DNA of 64,000 nt from Ptiloglossa arizonensis (lineage: Eukaryota > Arthropoda > Insecta > Hymenoptera > Colletidae): positions 10,404,001-10,468,000 of the forward strand of contig NC_135055.1 in assembly GCF_051014685.1 (NCBI RefSeq), given 5' to 3'. Positions 12,127-25,545 of this stretch are shown here, in pieces. Position 1 is the stretch's first letter; every line of letters begins with the position of its first letter. The notes under the pieces were generated by a model, which did no database searches, had not been told where the DNA came from, and was given only the letters and a program-made list of their open reading frames with translations. Made by a program: the position numbers and the translations under genes.

Positions 12127-12760
12127 GGCCGCGACCCACTTCGGCATCTAGTTAGACGATACCGTCGTTTGTCCTTATTTCTTTCCCGTGGCACCTGGAA
12201 CTTGAATTTAATGCTTTCTAATGACCGGTCTGGAGTCCCAGGGCTTTTTACGTTCCTTTGCGAGTGCACGCGGAAGTGCGAATATAATTGCTCGAACTGG
12301 AAAGGAGACGACGGAATAACAGACGAACGTGTGCCCGTGGAAAAAAGCTCGGGAGATCGGAAAGTACGAGGAAAGGTGTTGACGCGGCGTAAGCGTTTGA
12401 TGTTTGAGTACGTTGCTGGAAGGGCCTGCCTATTCACGGTAACGCTGGAAAAATACTGTAAAGGCGAAGCACTCGGGGTTTCTACTTAAATCGACTCGAG
12501 TCCCTGTGCCTCGATACTCTACGAATGTTCCTATCGATCGCGGTAATTACTTATGTAAGCCTGGAAACTCGCTGCTGGCGTACGTCTTCCGTGGCGCCGG
12601 TTGAACGACATTGTCGTTAATTCGAACATTTGCGGTACAATGGCCGCCTTGATTATTCGAGGCGAACGGGACGCACGGGGTGTTAAACCGTTCGGACAAA
12701 CTTTGCGGGTGTGTTGCAACGATCGTAGCGAAAGTGGGTACTATTGTAGCACACGGAGAA
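12127..12760 (-). other. GC-richer block upstream of the candidate start exon
   Basis: CpG and GC are raised compared with both flanks, and frames on both strands stay open by composition (100-codon frames on opposite strands overlap at 12123-12489). If the start exon at 12126 is real, this would be its 5' UTR and promoter region; a TATATATATA run lies at about 12761. No specific promoter element can be assigned. Confidence 0.25.
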
Positions 12761-13694
12761 TATATATATAAACGAAAAGAAAAATATAATTATTATTAAC
12801 GAGGAGATTCGGTGTATATTGCGTAATTTTTATACCACAGATAGATTATTGGGTATCTTTACTATCTTTACAGTATTGTGCAAAGTACGTGTGTTGTATG
12901 ATTTATCGAGTTACAAGAGAGTCAAATGACGTCTTAAAGCTACGTTTTCTCAAACCTACTATTTAATTAGGGGGTTTAATTAGGAACTGTTTTCCCTACT
13001 AATTGGGAAAATACATTTGTCGATTCTTAACTGAAAAGAAAAGACTCGACAAGATGTGTAATTTTTTTTATTATCCCTTATTTATGTCGGTGTATCGATT
13101 CAATTTTGAGTTTTAAATTTGGTATCAAATGAGTAAGAAAACTATGCATACAATTAAATATAGTACGTATTAATATATTCATGGTTAAAATTTAACCGAA
13201 CAAACGCTTCATCTATACGGCTAAGGAGATTCCGCTGCACACAAATAACGTACTAATTATTGTACATTCGGTAGCAATAGTTAAAATCACGAAAACGTAG
13301 TACTGTGCCACCGATTCTCTGTTTCAGTACTCTCGAGAGGAATTCGATCGAAACGAAAATATCCAGCGACTGTTGCGACACGATAACATTTACATTCGAT
13401 TCAATTTTTATTTCTTTGCACGCTAAATACTCGCGACCGAAGCAATTAGTGTAGATGGCACGTACCTAGTGATTGCAATTGATAGGGACAGAATATTTTG
13501 CCGTTGGTGTGAATTTCGTACAAGACTCGACTATGTTATAATCGCAATTCTTTTACGTCAAATTAAACGATACAAAAGAGTTATTTTCGAACGTATAGGT
13601 ACGAGTCCGTAGTCCACACCGATAACTTTCCTTGTTGGACGTATACGAGTACATGTTTTCATAGTTCACATCGATAGCTTTCGATGGACGCATG
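12761..13694. other. Gene-free AT-rich stretch
   Basis: I see no coding frame, RNA gene or repeat pair. Confidence 0.4.
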
Positions 13695-14182
13695 TACAGG
13701 GTGATTAACTTAAATTGAACATCTAAATTATTTCTCTCGTTATCAAAGGTAGGAAAAAACGAGAAAATGTTATTTAAACGGTTTCGAAGTGTCGTTTAAA
13801 CGATATCAAGATCATCTTAATGATTCTTTCACGGTCATCGAGATTTTTTGAACACTAACATTTTTTTTTTTATAGTTCGACGTTATTGTTCGCATCGAAA
13901 CGAATTCAATGACCTATAATAACACGACTCGAGACGACGTTAACGATTAAAAAATGAATTGAAATTTAAAGATTACAGAAACAGTGCAACTTACCTTATT
14001 TTATTCCAAGCGCTCAAAGTGCAGATCGGCACATCGATGCATTTTTGTGCACTACAAGGGAACGCTTGAACTGCATTCTTTATGGTATTTTGATAGTACG
14101 TAAATAACACTTTCTCGTTTTAACCTACCTTTCGTAATAACAGAAATAACACAGACGTTCAATTTAAGTGAATCACCTTGCA
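13695..14182. mobile_element. Non-autonomous DNA transposon with ~80-bp terminal inverted repeats
   Basis: The left end reads CAGGGTGATTAACTTAAATT and the right end, reverse-complemented, reads CAAGGTGATTCACTTAAATT. The pairing continues for about 80 bp through AAAGGTAGG and AAAACGAGAAA to GTTAT on both sides. The interior of some 330 bp has no transposase frame, so the element depends on another copy for movement. No clear target duplication is seen at the borders (TGTA on the left, CAAA on the right), so the superfamily is left open. The CAGGGTG terminus alone does not decide between hAT and other groups. Confidence 0.75.
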
Positions 14183-16957
14183 AATATAATAGTTGCTACG
14201 TCTGTCTTTAAACGTCTCCAAATATCTCGTCGAGCGTTCACTTTTCGGTTCTTGTAAATCGAGCAAGTTTAACATTACACTAAACAGTTACTTTCACTGT
14301 TTCTTCTATCTTCTTTAAACCGTAGCTGTATCCTGGATCGTGAAATAATGATCTTCAGCTTGATCCCACACCAGCAATGCAGCATTCCCTATAAAATTTA
14401 ATAATTGTAAATTACTCGTGCCAAGAGCAAGAAGAGAGAAACGATCGCGCAGTAACGAAGATGAAGAAGGACGACCGTATGAACGCAACCCGACCGAACC
14501 GAGAGGTGAATTCATGTGATCGTCAGTGCGTAAAATTATTCCAAAAGTTATTATTCATGTTGGCTGTAACCGTGGCTATAGCAACGCGTCGGGATATGAT
14601 AATTAATAGGTGTTCGGAAAACAGAAACATTTCAAAGTACTTTTCCATCGACGATTCCAATTACACGAATATACATTTACCCGGTTCTGTTTACCATTAA
14701 CAAAAGCGTGGCATTTCGTTACCATTTTTTAAATTTCAATTCGTTTGTCCGGAGCTACGTATTTACTGTGTCATTGGAAGATATAATTATCTATGCCCAT
14801 ATTTTGCACCGAACAACGAAACTCCTTTCGGGGTATCTTTCGATGCGTAATTTAAGTCGTTTCATACAATATTATCAAATTTCGACATCGTCGTTACGCG
14901 TGTCGAAAATAATCGCTGCGATTCCGATTGATTTTGTAAAATTCCAATGGTTTCCGATAATAAAAATTCAAACGGAAGTTAAGCTTCTTCTCGTAATGTT
15001 TTTCGAAAATTCTACTGGCAAATCTCAGCGAAGAAGACTTACGGAACCGTGATAGATTATGAAAATAAAATTGTACACCATGAATAGATCCTATATTCCG
15101 TTAAATGTCGCGCGAAACGGCGAAGAGACAAGGGATGATTATTAACCAGATCATAAATATGGAAAATACCTTTACAGAGTCCCTGCTTTCTCATTCAGGG
15201 TTCCGTCCACAGCGCGGATGTCCTCGAAAATATAAAAATTTATCGCATAATTTTTAACACGATCGAGGCAACAGCTGAACGAGGAACGGGAACGAATGGA
15301 AGCGACGCGAATCGATAATGGTACGGTACAAGTGAAGCGTATAAAAATTGCATTATCCGTTCCTTGACGAACACCTCGTCGGATTTAATAATTTGGCATC
15401 GACGATACGAATTTATAATTTCATTGCGCCTCTCGACGCCTGAAACGACTTTACCAACCGAAAGACCCGTTCGATCGTTTTTAAAAGGTAGCGCAGTTTT
15501 CTCCAAGTTGCTCTATTCATCGATCGTGCCCGTTGAAACTTACACGAATATTTCGTTTCCCTTAATATTAAAGTTTCCGTCTCGTGGATCTGAGATAACG
15601 AATTGATATTCGTCCGAAGTGTCCGTACACGTTCATTTAAATCGTTTAGCGATCAGCGAATGAGAAAGAACAAAGGAAACTTAACGAGCAATAGGAAAAC
15701 GCGCGAAAGTTTCTTTTCTTCGAGTTTGGTATCGCGTATCTAAAAACTATTCACCAATTGAACCAAAAATTGGATCGAAAGAATTCTTATCGCTGATCGA
15801 ACGAATACGTCGAGGTTTGACGATTCAAGAATTCTGTTTGTGTTGTCGATTCAATTTTATTCGATAACGATCACGTATTCTAAATGTCGAATTACGGAAA
15901 CGATGCGATTCCAATATGGTTGACAATATTCGAGTATCTCGTGACGCGCGCGAATGAAAATCCAAGTCCACCCGTTGGATACTGTACAATCGTTTTAAAA
16001 ACGGATTACACGTTACGTTAATTATCGACAATGTGTTCTAACGGATCAAGGAATCAACGACTAATCGGTAAATAGTTTCTACGTCCTGTTGAACATACAA
16101 ATTGTTTTACAAGGGTGCCAAAGTGTTTACGACGAAAAAAAAAAGGAAGGGAGGAAGCAAAAGGGCCAGGCAAGGGGGATAGATGTTTAGCATGCAAGAA
16201 AAGTAAACGCTGCTCATAAAGGACAGGAGGAACCCACAATGAACCAATAAGCGAATAATCCTGCAAGAACAAACGAGGGCTGCGGAAAGAATAAGGGGAA
16301 GAGAGAAACCCTCTTCCTCTGTCTCTCTTCCCTGCCAAGCACGATCCATAAAACGAGAATAGGTTATCCTCCATCTACCCTCCTAATTCTTAATTTTTCA
16401 ATCGAATGAAATTCTTCGTCACCCCGTTTTATAGCTTTTATTATCACCCTAAACGTTTCCCTGCTCCATCTCTCAAAGTTATAGCACGCGCGACGAACAA
16501 GCAAATAAAATTTAAATGGGTCAATAAGCGACGAGAAGATTACTACTTAAAATCTCGCCCGATACTCTGCTTCGATTTATCATTGTTATTCCGAAATAAT
16601 TTGCAATCGTTTCTATTCAATATTTCTCGGATCGAGAAACAAGACGCGCCACACGCGTTTCAAATTATTCCTTTTAATTTAACGTATCAATTAAACATTT
16701 GTATCGTTTCTTACGTATAGGTTTCGTTTTACTTTTTGTTGGGGCTGAAATTAAGCCATATTCAGGGCCACGAAAAGCCATGAACTGGGATTTGGAACAG
16801 CCGATCGATGCAAAATCTTAGGACAATATGTAACCGAGAAGAAATAACAATTTTTCCTCTCGTACAATCTTCCGCTTCGGGAGTAACGTCTGTGATAATA
16901 TTTCACCAATCCCACACGTCCTCCATCATCGATTTGTATAACTGACCAATGATATAA
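14183..16957. other. Gene-free stretch
   Basis: Frames of 60-115 codons occur (14461-14700 and 14708-15052 on the plus strand, 16054-16374 on the minus strand), but none has a recognisable domain. The last is a product of a purine-rich strand. Confidence 0.35.
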
Positions 16958-16993
16958 TAGGTTGTTCGATAAGTTTTGTCGTTCGATAAAACT
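16958..16993 (+). mobile_element. Solo left terminus of the mariner-derived MITE
   Basis: The bases TAGGTTGTTCGATAAGTTTT followed by GTCGTTCGATAA match the left end of the 212-bp elements at 30632 and 53059. The rest of the element is missing and the flanking DNA is unrelated. Confidence 0.7.
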
Positions 16994-19900
16994 CCTGTTT
17001 GCGCAAACTATTCTTCAAGGCAATTAGTGCATACGTATTTACTTTTTACGAACAACTGTTTTATTAAATTTCTCAACGATAGCATAATCTTTGATTCAAC
17101 GCGATAACATTGTCGCGAAGAATGTTTAAATCACCATTTTCCGCCAATGCAAAAGATTCAGATACAGAGGACGTTGAGTAAAAATACACGTAAGTACAAG
17201 CAAAAACCTGAATATAATTATATTTTCAGATCTTTTCAACGCAACATTTATGTTAGTTCTCTTCGTAAATATTATAAAACGTATTAAGATTAATTTGTAA
17301 CATTATATTTATTTTGCGAGATGGTATTCGCGTTTTCTTTACCGCAAGGGTGAAACACGGTTCGAGTTAAACACTATTGCCTCGTAATCCAAACATTCCT
17401 CTTTGACCCGACTTATGTTGTCCAAAGCAGTTTTGAACGGAGTATAATTGAAATAATTTTTCATTCGAATTTGCATTTGTTTGGGTCGGATAAATCGAAG
17501 AAATGAATGTAACACGTGTAAAGCAGTAATTGTTTGGTACTTCAAAAGTTATTAATTTATTTCGATTTTCTCTGCCTCGTATAGACTTGGAGAAAAATTT
17601 ACAACAGAGATCGAGGACGACCATATACGGTAGCGTCGGTATTTATGTCGACGGCCGCAAATTTTAAGAACGCCTTGTGCTTTTCTGTTATGTGTATAAA
17701 ACATTGCCGTTCTTACATGACTTAAAAAACTCTGTTTTTTTGCTTACACTAAAATAATGTCTTAGTTACCTACGTAGAGCAGAAGCGAAAGTATATTTAA
17801 AGAATTCTTGTCAAAAATCGGCCGAACGAAAATCAAGTTGACGCAATAAAATTTTTTACCTTATCAATAAAGTATCAACATCTTTTAATTATTTTTTAAT
17901 TATATTGGTAAACTAATAATTTGTAAGGTATTTTAACATATTTTTTTCGTAACAAAGATAAACGCAAATTAAATCCTGCATTCATGGAAGCACTATTAAT
18001 GGACGAATATCTAGAAAAAGGTTTCGATAAAATTTCGCTCGTCTCTGCTCTAAGATCAGAGGTTTCGTAATAATATGAAATTTTCTAATAACTTCAACTT
18101 ATAATTTCCTAATCGATTTTATCGATATCGTTATCGACAACACAGTCGCTGGCTAAAATGATCGGTATCCACGCCGCGAATAATTCATTAGACCTGGGTG
18201 TGTGCCAGTTGGGAAAAACAGAAACCTCGTTCTATTGGCGGATAAAAATTCCCTTTTGCGCGTGCGAACTCGTAGAGGTCCGTGTCCGTTGAATAATGTT
18301 GACTTTAAATCAATCAGTCTTGATTACTTTTCCGTGGATTCTCGAATAACGCGTGGTCCTGGTAAACGATTTTCAGCTGGATTCATTTCGCGGAAATTAA
18401 AGGCGTTTATTAACATCTGAGAGAGCCCGATTCAAACGCGGAACGAGGGAATTCCCACGCGAGAACACATCAACGGATGGGTATTTTCATACGTGGCCGC
18501 TTAATGATACGGTGGAGATTAATATTGACAGATTCGCAAAAGACGAATTACCTTAATCCGACGGGAACATCATCGTAATTTTTGATCCCTTACAGCGTGT
18601 GTTTGCTGAAATTTCCGTGTATCTATTTGCTAACCGCTTTTCATTGACTTCCACTGTTCCACGCTGCATTGCTGGTTGTTTACGCAGACCAGAAGATGGC
18701 TAGATTCCTAAGCATTTCAAATACGGTACCGTGCTACTTTTCCATCTTTTTATCGCGCTCGAGTTCGTAGAATTTGATTTCCTAGGGCGACAGTGACACT
18801 AAACCTATCGACGCTTCGTGTTATTTATTTCTACTGGTCTTTAAAACAATTTACATTTTTTAATATAGAATGAAGATAACAGCCAATTTGACGGTGAAAA
18901 ATATAGTTTCTATTATTTGGAAGTAAGGAATGTACATTTCATTCGTTTTCACCGCAGTCTTTACAAATAGGCTTCTCGATTGTACAGTTCGTACGTGTTT
19001 CGTACATTTTAGAAAGATTTTGTTTGATCTTTTCTGCGCTTCTATTATACGTACCGTAAACGGAAATATAGCAGTATATCTATATACTCATAAATCGATT
19101 GAAATCAATTTGCGAAAGTGTGCCACTAGTAAAGCGTTAAACTAGCCAAAGTGATAGTTTTCCATTGGATTTATCGGAAGGATATTTTGGGAATGTAACG
19201 AAACACGTATTGGTCTGAGAAAGGGTGAAGAATGTTTCGGATGAAGCGAGTGAAGAAGTGTTTCCTAAGCGTGAAGGAAGAACGTTTGAACTGAACAGTG
19301 GGGTGTCCGAATTAAGGTGTGAAAGATGAGCAATTGAGACGGCGCCAGACTGAGGAATTTTGGATGAACGTGACCATATGCTTGGTGTGAGAAAGGTTAA
19401 GGATCAGAACGAAAGGAAATGAATGGGTGTCAGGATATAGGGCGCGAGAGAAGCACGATTAGGACACTTGTTGGAGATTCGTCGAAGTGAGTCAGAATCG
19501 AAGAAAGTCCAACGAGAGTTACCATGAGCGAGACTTTTCTTTTTAAATAAACATAGTAATATCAAAGGAGTTTCTTTACCTTTCAAATCTCTAAACCTTA
19601 ATGGGATTTAATAAAGATAATCCCTACGCTATCGTATGATTTTTTAAATAATATATAAGATGAATTTCTTTTGAATTATTTTCATAGCTGAGTTTTTTTA
19701 CTAATTCTGAGATTAGACGCGAGCGTTGCAACGATGGATTATTCGTAGCTAGGTAAATTTGAAATTCCAATTAGTGCATGGAAACCTTTGCGGCTTCTTC
19801 TTGACTCGCAATAGGGATTGACGTATCGTGGTATATTATCAACATTGACGTAACATGGTTCGGCTTTCTCGAAATACGTTAACCGTGAATCGTTTCTACG

Positions 19901-21676
19901 TGCTGCAGAATGGCTTGCAATTTTCGAACAAACCGCCTCGCCACAGAATGACTCGATTCGAAAATTTAGCGACGTTTTGTCAACAAATCAACCTTTTCCT
20001 ACCAATATTCAACGAACGTGTATTGTTTTCTAAATGTCCATCGACCTCGAAAATAAAGCAATCAATAAACTACAATAAGAATTGTTGTTGCAACGGGTGT
20101 ATGAATTTGGACATTTTAGAAACAGGATTTTTCGCTAGAAAAAATTGCTTCTCTTTATCGAAAAGCATTCTTTTTCGTTAAATAGAGACACACCCTTGAT
20201 TAAAAATTATCGTTCGTACTGCGTTCAAAATACAATGCTCGATGCGATAAAGATAATTGTTCAAATACTTTGCAATTGGCAAAGGATATCTTTCAAGTCC
20301 CAATTGGTCCAGCATTTTTATAGTTTTTAGCACACTTTTTCTTCAGAAAGCGTGCACGTCGAAAACAGAAAATGTTTACGGTAGAAAAAGCTTTGAGCAT
20401 TTTTATCGTGGCATAACTGTCTCAATTTCAATATATTACGATAAGAAATGAAGCAATCGGTGTCAATAATAACCTGTGGCGCTCGTATTTCAAGTTATTG
20501 AAATAAAGAAAGAATTGTTGACTCCCCAATGATACGATAGAGACAACATAATCTTATGCGAAAGTTCAATTATAAAGTATAGTTACGCGACCACGCAGTT
20601 TCGCGTAAATCGACCTAGGATAACTCGAACATTGCAAATTCGAAAGTTTGCAGTATCGATAATTGTTCTTTTTGAATTTTAACGTGTATAGTACTGCAGG
20701 GCTGACCTTTTTCGAAAAAGCTCGATGCGTGGTCGAAAAGGTTATGCGCTGATACGTGGTGTCGAATAATTTATTTCACGATCGGTAAACTCGGGAAGAA
20801 GATAATAAATAAATATACGGCGAACAGACATTTAACCACACTTTCAAAATAAAACATTTCTTATTTTTTCATGCGCAACTTCAAACTCTGTTTGTTGCTT
20901 GCTAGTTACGCGTTTCGCCTGTAACTCTTCATTCTTTTGTCCATTGTTGCTGACACGTCATAAAACAAAAGATATATTTAGCCTATATGCGATGTCAGTA
21001 ATTAAATTGTTAACGTTACAGTACAATATTTCTTTCAAGAATTGGATTAATAAATGAATACGCCGGTACGCAGTTTTTAATTTTCCAAACTCGTCATTAC
21101 ACAACTTGGAGATTTTAGATAGCTGCGAAACATCTGCAAGACAAATAAGGACCTTCTCTCAATTTTTTTATCAACAATGCTTCCCAGAACTTCAGGTCAA
21201 TAACAAGAAGGAAAATTTTCTACTCCGTGTTACCCCTTCTTTTGGCGCAAAATTAACTCAATCACTCACATGTCCACTTCTCCGATAAACCGATTTACGA
21301 GATAATCGAACTTCAACATTTCTCACCGATTATAACGCAACGACACTGTTCGAGTTCTCTGTATAATTTAAAAATAGAAAGTATTTTTAATTTGAGATTA
21401 TAAATTGACTTGGAAAACATCGGACAAGGATCAAATAAAGTTTAACAAATTCTTTTACAACGATTAAGTTCAAAAAGTTAGGAACACGATTATTAAACAA
21501 ATACATATACATGTACGCAAAGTATTGTTTTTTAAATTTTTTCACTACGAATTTCATTCCGATATCTTTTGTGATTCAAAAGTTGTACAAAAATGTCACT
21601 AGATTCTTCGATACAACATTCTGTGCGTTGCATGCAGGGAGGAAATAAAAAAGTTCTTCGAGCTTCTATATAAGGC
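16994..21676. other. Gene-free stretch, no supported genes
   Basis: Only short frames are present. The segment 19190-19330 is purine-rich and repeats the word GTGAAGAA or GTGAAGGAA several times at irregular spacing, like a decayed minisatellite. The stretch 19855-20181 is open on the plus strand for 108 codons without recognisable content. Confidence 0.35.

Positions 21677-21706
<30 letters not shown>
21677..21706 (+). repeat. (AAT)10 microsatellite
   Basis: Ten uninterrupted AAT units. Confidence 0.95.
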
Positions 21707-21707
<1 letters not shown>

Positions 21708-22241
21708 TTGGCTCTCTTTAGAGTTCTTCTCAGATAGAACTTAATTTGGGAACAAACGATATTTATTTATCAATACCAAGGAAACGTAAAAGAATTAGGA
21801 ACGCGATGTGACCGATACAATGACGATTATACACGGTAGATAGTGGACATGTTTGTTATTTATAAAATATTTCAAAGTCGATATCTAAAGGTATTAACAT
21901 CTCTTAAACATTTTCGACACGCGATCTTTCTTCGTAAGAACGAATTACTATATTATTGATTCTCGGAATCGATATCTTAATGGATTGTCCATTCTAATTT
22001 ATGATAATAAATGACGTAAGTATGCAAAATTTACAGAAACAACAAAACGTTGAAGAAGAAAAGAGCAATTTACATTAATAGCTTCAATAATGCTATTTAA
22101 TTAAATTTCATGAATCTTCAAAATTAAAAGTAAGGAAAACACGTAGCCGAAGTGACCAGGAGATAAAAAGGGTCACACTTGGACATTCACCTGGATTTGA
22201 ACATTTTTTCTTGGAGAAATAACCTTTGGTACCAAAATACT

Positions 22242-22311
22242 ACTTGCTCGATAAGTTTTGTCGTTTTTTCCATTGTAAAAAAAAATACTAAGACACTTCA
22301 ACTTTGATCGC
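22242..22311 (-). mobile_element. Fragment of the mariner-derived MITE, reverse orientation
   Basis: TTGCTCGATAAGTTTTGTCG followed by a TTCCATTGTAAAAA stretch and ACACTTCAACTTTGA is the reverse complement of the right third of the 212-bp elements. The remaining two thirds are absent. Confidence 0.75.
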
Positions 22312-25098
22312 TTCGGAAGATAATCTACTATTGGTTCGAAAACGTTTGTACAATCGAACACTGTCCGTGAATTCGATTCGAAACAAATACTCTGACAACG
22401 AAGAACACGTTATCTCTAATAATTTGAATTTTTCTCAAATTTCCCGCGACCGATGGTTTGAAAGTTCTGTACGAACGCGTATAATTCATTTCGATGGACG
22501 ATTTTCCAGTAACGGGAAACAAAGTAGACGTAACGCGTGTAATATATTCTGGTTATATCCAGATAATTCCACGACCTATCGTTCGTATCGATGGAATTCG
22601 TCGAAAGTTCATCCAGAATTTTTTAACACGCCCATATGGTCGTTCCCGCGTTACTGCGCGTCGCGACGGAACGAAGCCGAGAGAGCACAGAGGGTCGGTC
22701 GGAGTCTTTATTTCGTTGGATGAGCGAGATATTATAATCACGTTGTACTATCGATTGACGTGTGCACGGAGGGTTGCACGGCAGTCTGGTATACGGGCTG
22801 AAAAGGGGATCGTAGAGAGAGAGTGTTAGGCAGAAGGGAGGAAGCAGAAGCTGCCAGGGAGAAGACGCTGCCTAATAGAATGCCAATATGATTATGTGTG
22901 CCATGCTGCATCCAAACGACGATCCGTGCTGCACCTACGGGTGCTCTTGAATGCTCGTAGCCAATGTAATCGACTAGCGCGCGAAACGACGCCGCGGAAG
23001 AAACTGAATTTCTTTCCTCTTGAACGCGATAAGAAATTCACGGTTTTCGCTCCGCTCTTTTTTCGGTGGTCTCGATCCGCTCGTATTGTCGTCATGTGCA
23101 ACGTGTTCCCGAGAACGTTGAAATTTTCGTACTAACTTTACCTCGTTTCGATACCTTGCTCGAATTGTTTCGTGGCTCGCGAGAATCGTCATCGTCGAAG
23201 AAGCTTCCACCAGTATATATTTGTCTTCGAGTAAAATTTTATACATTATTGGATCTCCTTTGGAGCGTAATAATCAGCACCGTGCGACAAAATCAACGAA
23301 TTTTCGTCCATCTTATAGACGATTCTTACAATCGTAAGAATACGAGTGTTTCATCTTCTCGTTTCCCAATAACACGTTTACAATTCAGAAGGTAATATAT
23401 TTTACGACCTAATATTGTAAATTTGTAACATATCGACGAAAAAATCGTTAGCTTCTATAAAAGAGATTACGCGTGTGCGTGGAAAGAAACTTCATAATGA
23501 CAGAATTGCTAAAATTAGACGTTTTCAATTTAGGCACTTATTTTTCTTGTTGACGCATTCTCAACATTTTTCAACCGATTTCTGTGTCTATAGTTTGTGC
23601 TCGTAACGATATTTGTACAAGTTTTATGCGTGAACATTGCCAAAAGAAGAAACAAAGTGACAAAGAAAGAGCAAAAAATATAAAAATTGTACGATTTGTT
23701 TTGTGCAACATACGAGGAAATGTAGAAAAAGAAACGATTAAATATAGCGCTCGTAACCAATTAACTACGATTGAGAGAGATAACATTAAAGGTATAAGTA
23801 GTGGAAATGGCAGTTTATCGTAATCGATGTCAAAAGTGAATAAACCTACATGGTTATTTAAATACGAAAGCTAACGTTTCGCGTATAATTTTATAATCCG
23901 AATCAGAATATTGGTGATCGAAATTAAGCAACTAGACTCTCGATCTAGATCGAATGACTTATTTTCTACTGTTTGCAATAAATTTGTTGGCATTAATATT
24001 TACCCGAGGAAGAATTTTCTTTCTTCGTCGTATCGTTTAACGAGTATAGAATAGCAATCGGTAAATATATATTCGACTCGTTTCTCGGAAATGTTATTTT
24101 CAAAGAATTTGAAACGATTTGAAAGAAAAGTAATTATTGCTAGTTGAAAATTTTTGTTTGCCGGGTAACGTAGAAGCGGATCGACACCCGCGTTGGGAAA
24201 TTCGAACGAGTGTGAAACGTTAAACTTTCGATTTATAACGTTTTCCAGTCAAACGCGTTAAATCCATCAAGTGCGCGTTTATCGGAAAATCAAGCAGTCA
24301 TGTGCATTGGGTGCACTGTCAGTGCATTAACTCGTACATTCGAGTGGAAAATGGCATTACTTAGCCATATTACCGCTGTATCATACACTTGAGGCCATTT
24401 CTCTTTGATCGTACTGTGCGAGCAAGTATCGGATCGAGTGATAAGTCCACTTCGATTTCCAAGACGCGTATATTTCTAGCCTCGCTATCTAGAAACCTTG
24501 CTTACAACCCATCGAGTCACAAATTTTCGTAAAGCACCTTCCGCGGAATATAGGGCACGTTGTTTGTACAGGTGAACCACGTAACTCGATGGTCTTAATT
24601 ATTTTTCGCATCAGTAGAGCGATCAAAACTCTTTTCTTTTTGGATAGTCGTATGGAACTTAATCGTTATTTTTATTCGATTTTTTAACAAGTACAGAGAA
24701 ACATTCAATTCTCTTTTTTCACCGTTTGGACCAAGAACGAAACGAAGAGGAAGCTCTTCTTCGTTGCTGGAATTCGAAATTTTATGGTAAGTACGTTGGG
24801 CGAATGATAACAGAATTATTAAAAATATCAATCGTCTTATATCAATAATTACGAATACTAATGGCACAAAAGTTCCGTAAAATGTACACGCGTACAAATG
24901 TATACGTTTACTGTATATTTTAAATTTAAATGTTTTAATTTATTCATATTTTACAGTTTATCACTTTCGAGGCATTAATATTATTTTGCCAACGATCTCA
25001 AATATCTTCGTTTTCAAATTAAATTATTTAGGTTATGCTTTTCTTGTGCAATTTGACTATTAATATATTTCTAGGTATAAACGATCAATTTTTATTTA
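22312..25098. other. Gene-free stretch with a GC-richer block at 22660-23100
   Basis: The block 22660-23100 is CpG- and GC-rich and could be a promoter or first exon, but no splice-framed coding exon was found. A 20-codon frame starting at about 22888 is too short to call. The 139-codon frame at 22304-22723 starts inside a MITE fragment and has no recognised domain. From 23400 to 25098 the DNA is AT-rich and nothing is seen. Confidence 0.35.
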
Positions 25099-25130
25099 CA
25101 GAAGAAGGCCCAAAGTAGGGGACGAAATGT
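25099..25130 (+). other. Hammerhead-like core motif, copy 2
   Basis: CAGAAGAAGGCCC, a six-base loop AAAGTA, then GGGGACGAAATG. The GGCCC and GGG(G)(A)C segments can pair as stem II, followed by the GAAA box. This is the copy with the best-preserved stem. It is followed downstream by TATAAATTG-rich sequence, as is the copy near 9606. Confidence 0.35.
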
Positions 25131-25545
25131 GTACATGTTGTATAAATTGAATCATACTTGTTCAGTCTATATTCGTTGTAATATATTTCTCGAACGAAAC
25201 GGAAATAAGATCGTTATGGGCATCCGATGATATTTTATTACAGAGCAAGAAATACAATGCAGACTGCAAAAAGCAGTTACTTCCATGGAACAAATAATAC
25301 AGGTGCATAATTCTTAGTTATATCGTGACTTTTTAACACAGAGTACAAATTTATTACCTTTTATAGTTATTCACATAAAAACTATAACAGAAAACATTTG
25401 TGTATGTATGTACACGTGTAATCGATGGATCGAAGTTCGAAAATGTGATTGACTTAAAGTGGTAAGAAAATTAAGGAACGGTATTATATGTTCGTAACGA
25501 TTATAATTTTCAAGAGTATAAAAGTCCCACGTTAATCATATTACG

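Noticed and set aside
22304..22723. 139-codon plus-strand frame
   Set aside because: It begins inside a MITE fragment and shows no family motif.
22888..22950. 20-codon frame with a CCTYGC ending in a GC-rich block
   Set aside because: It is too short and lacks a signal peptide or repeat structure; chance is likelier.
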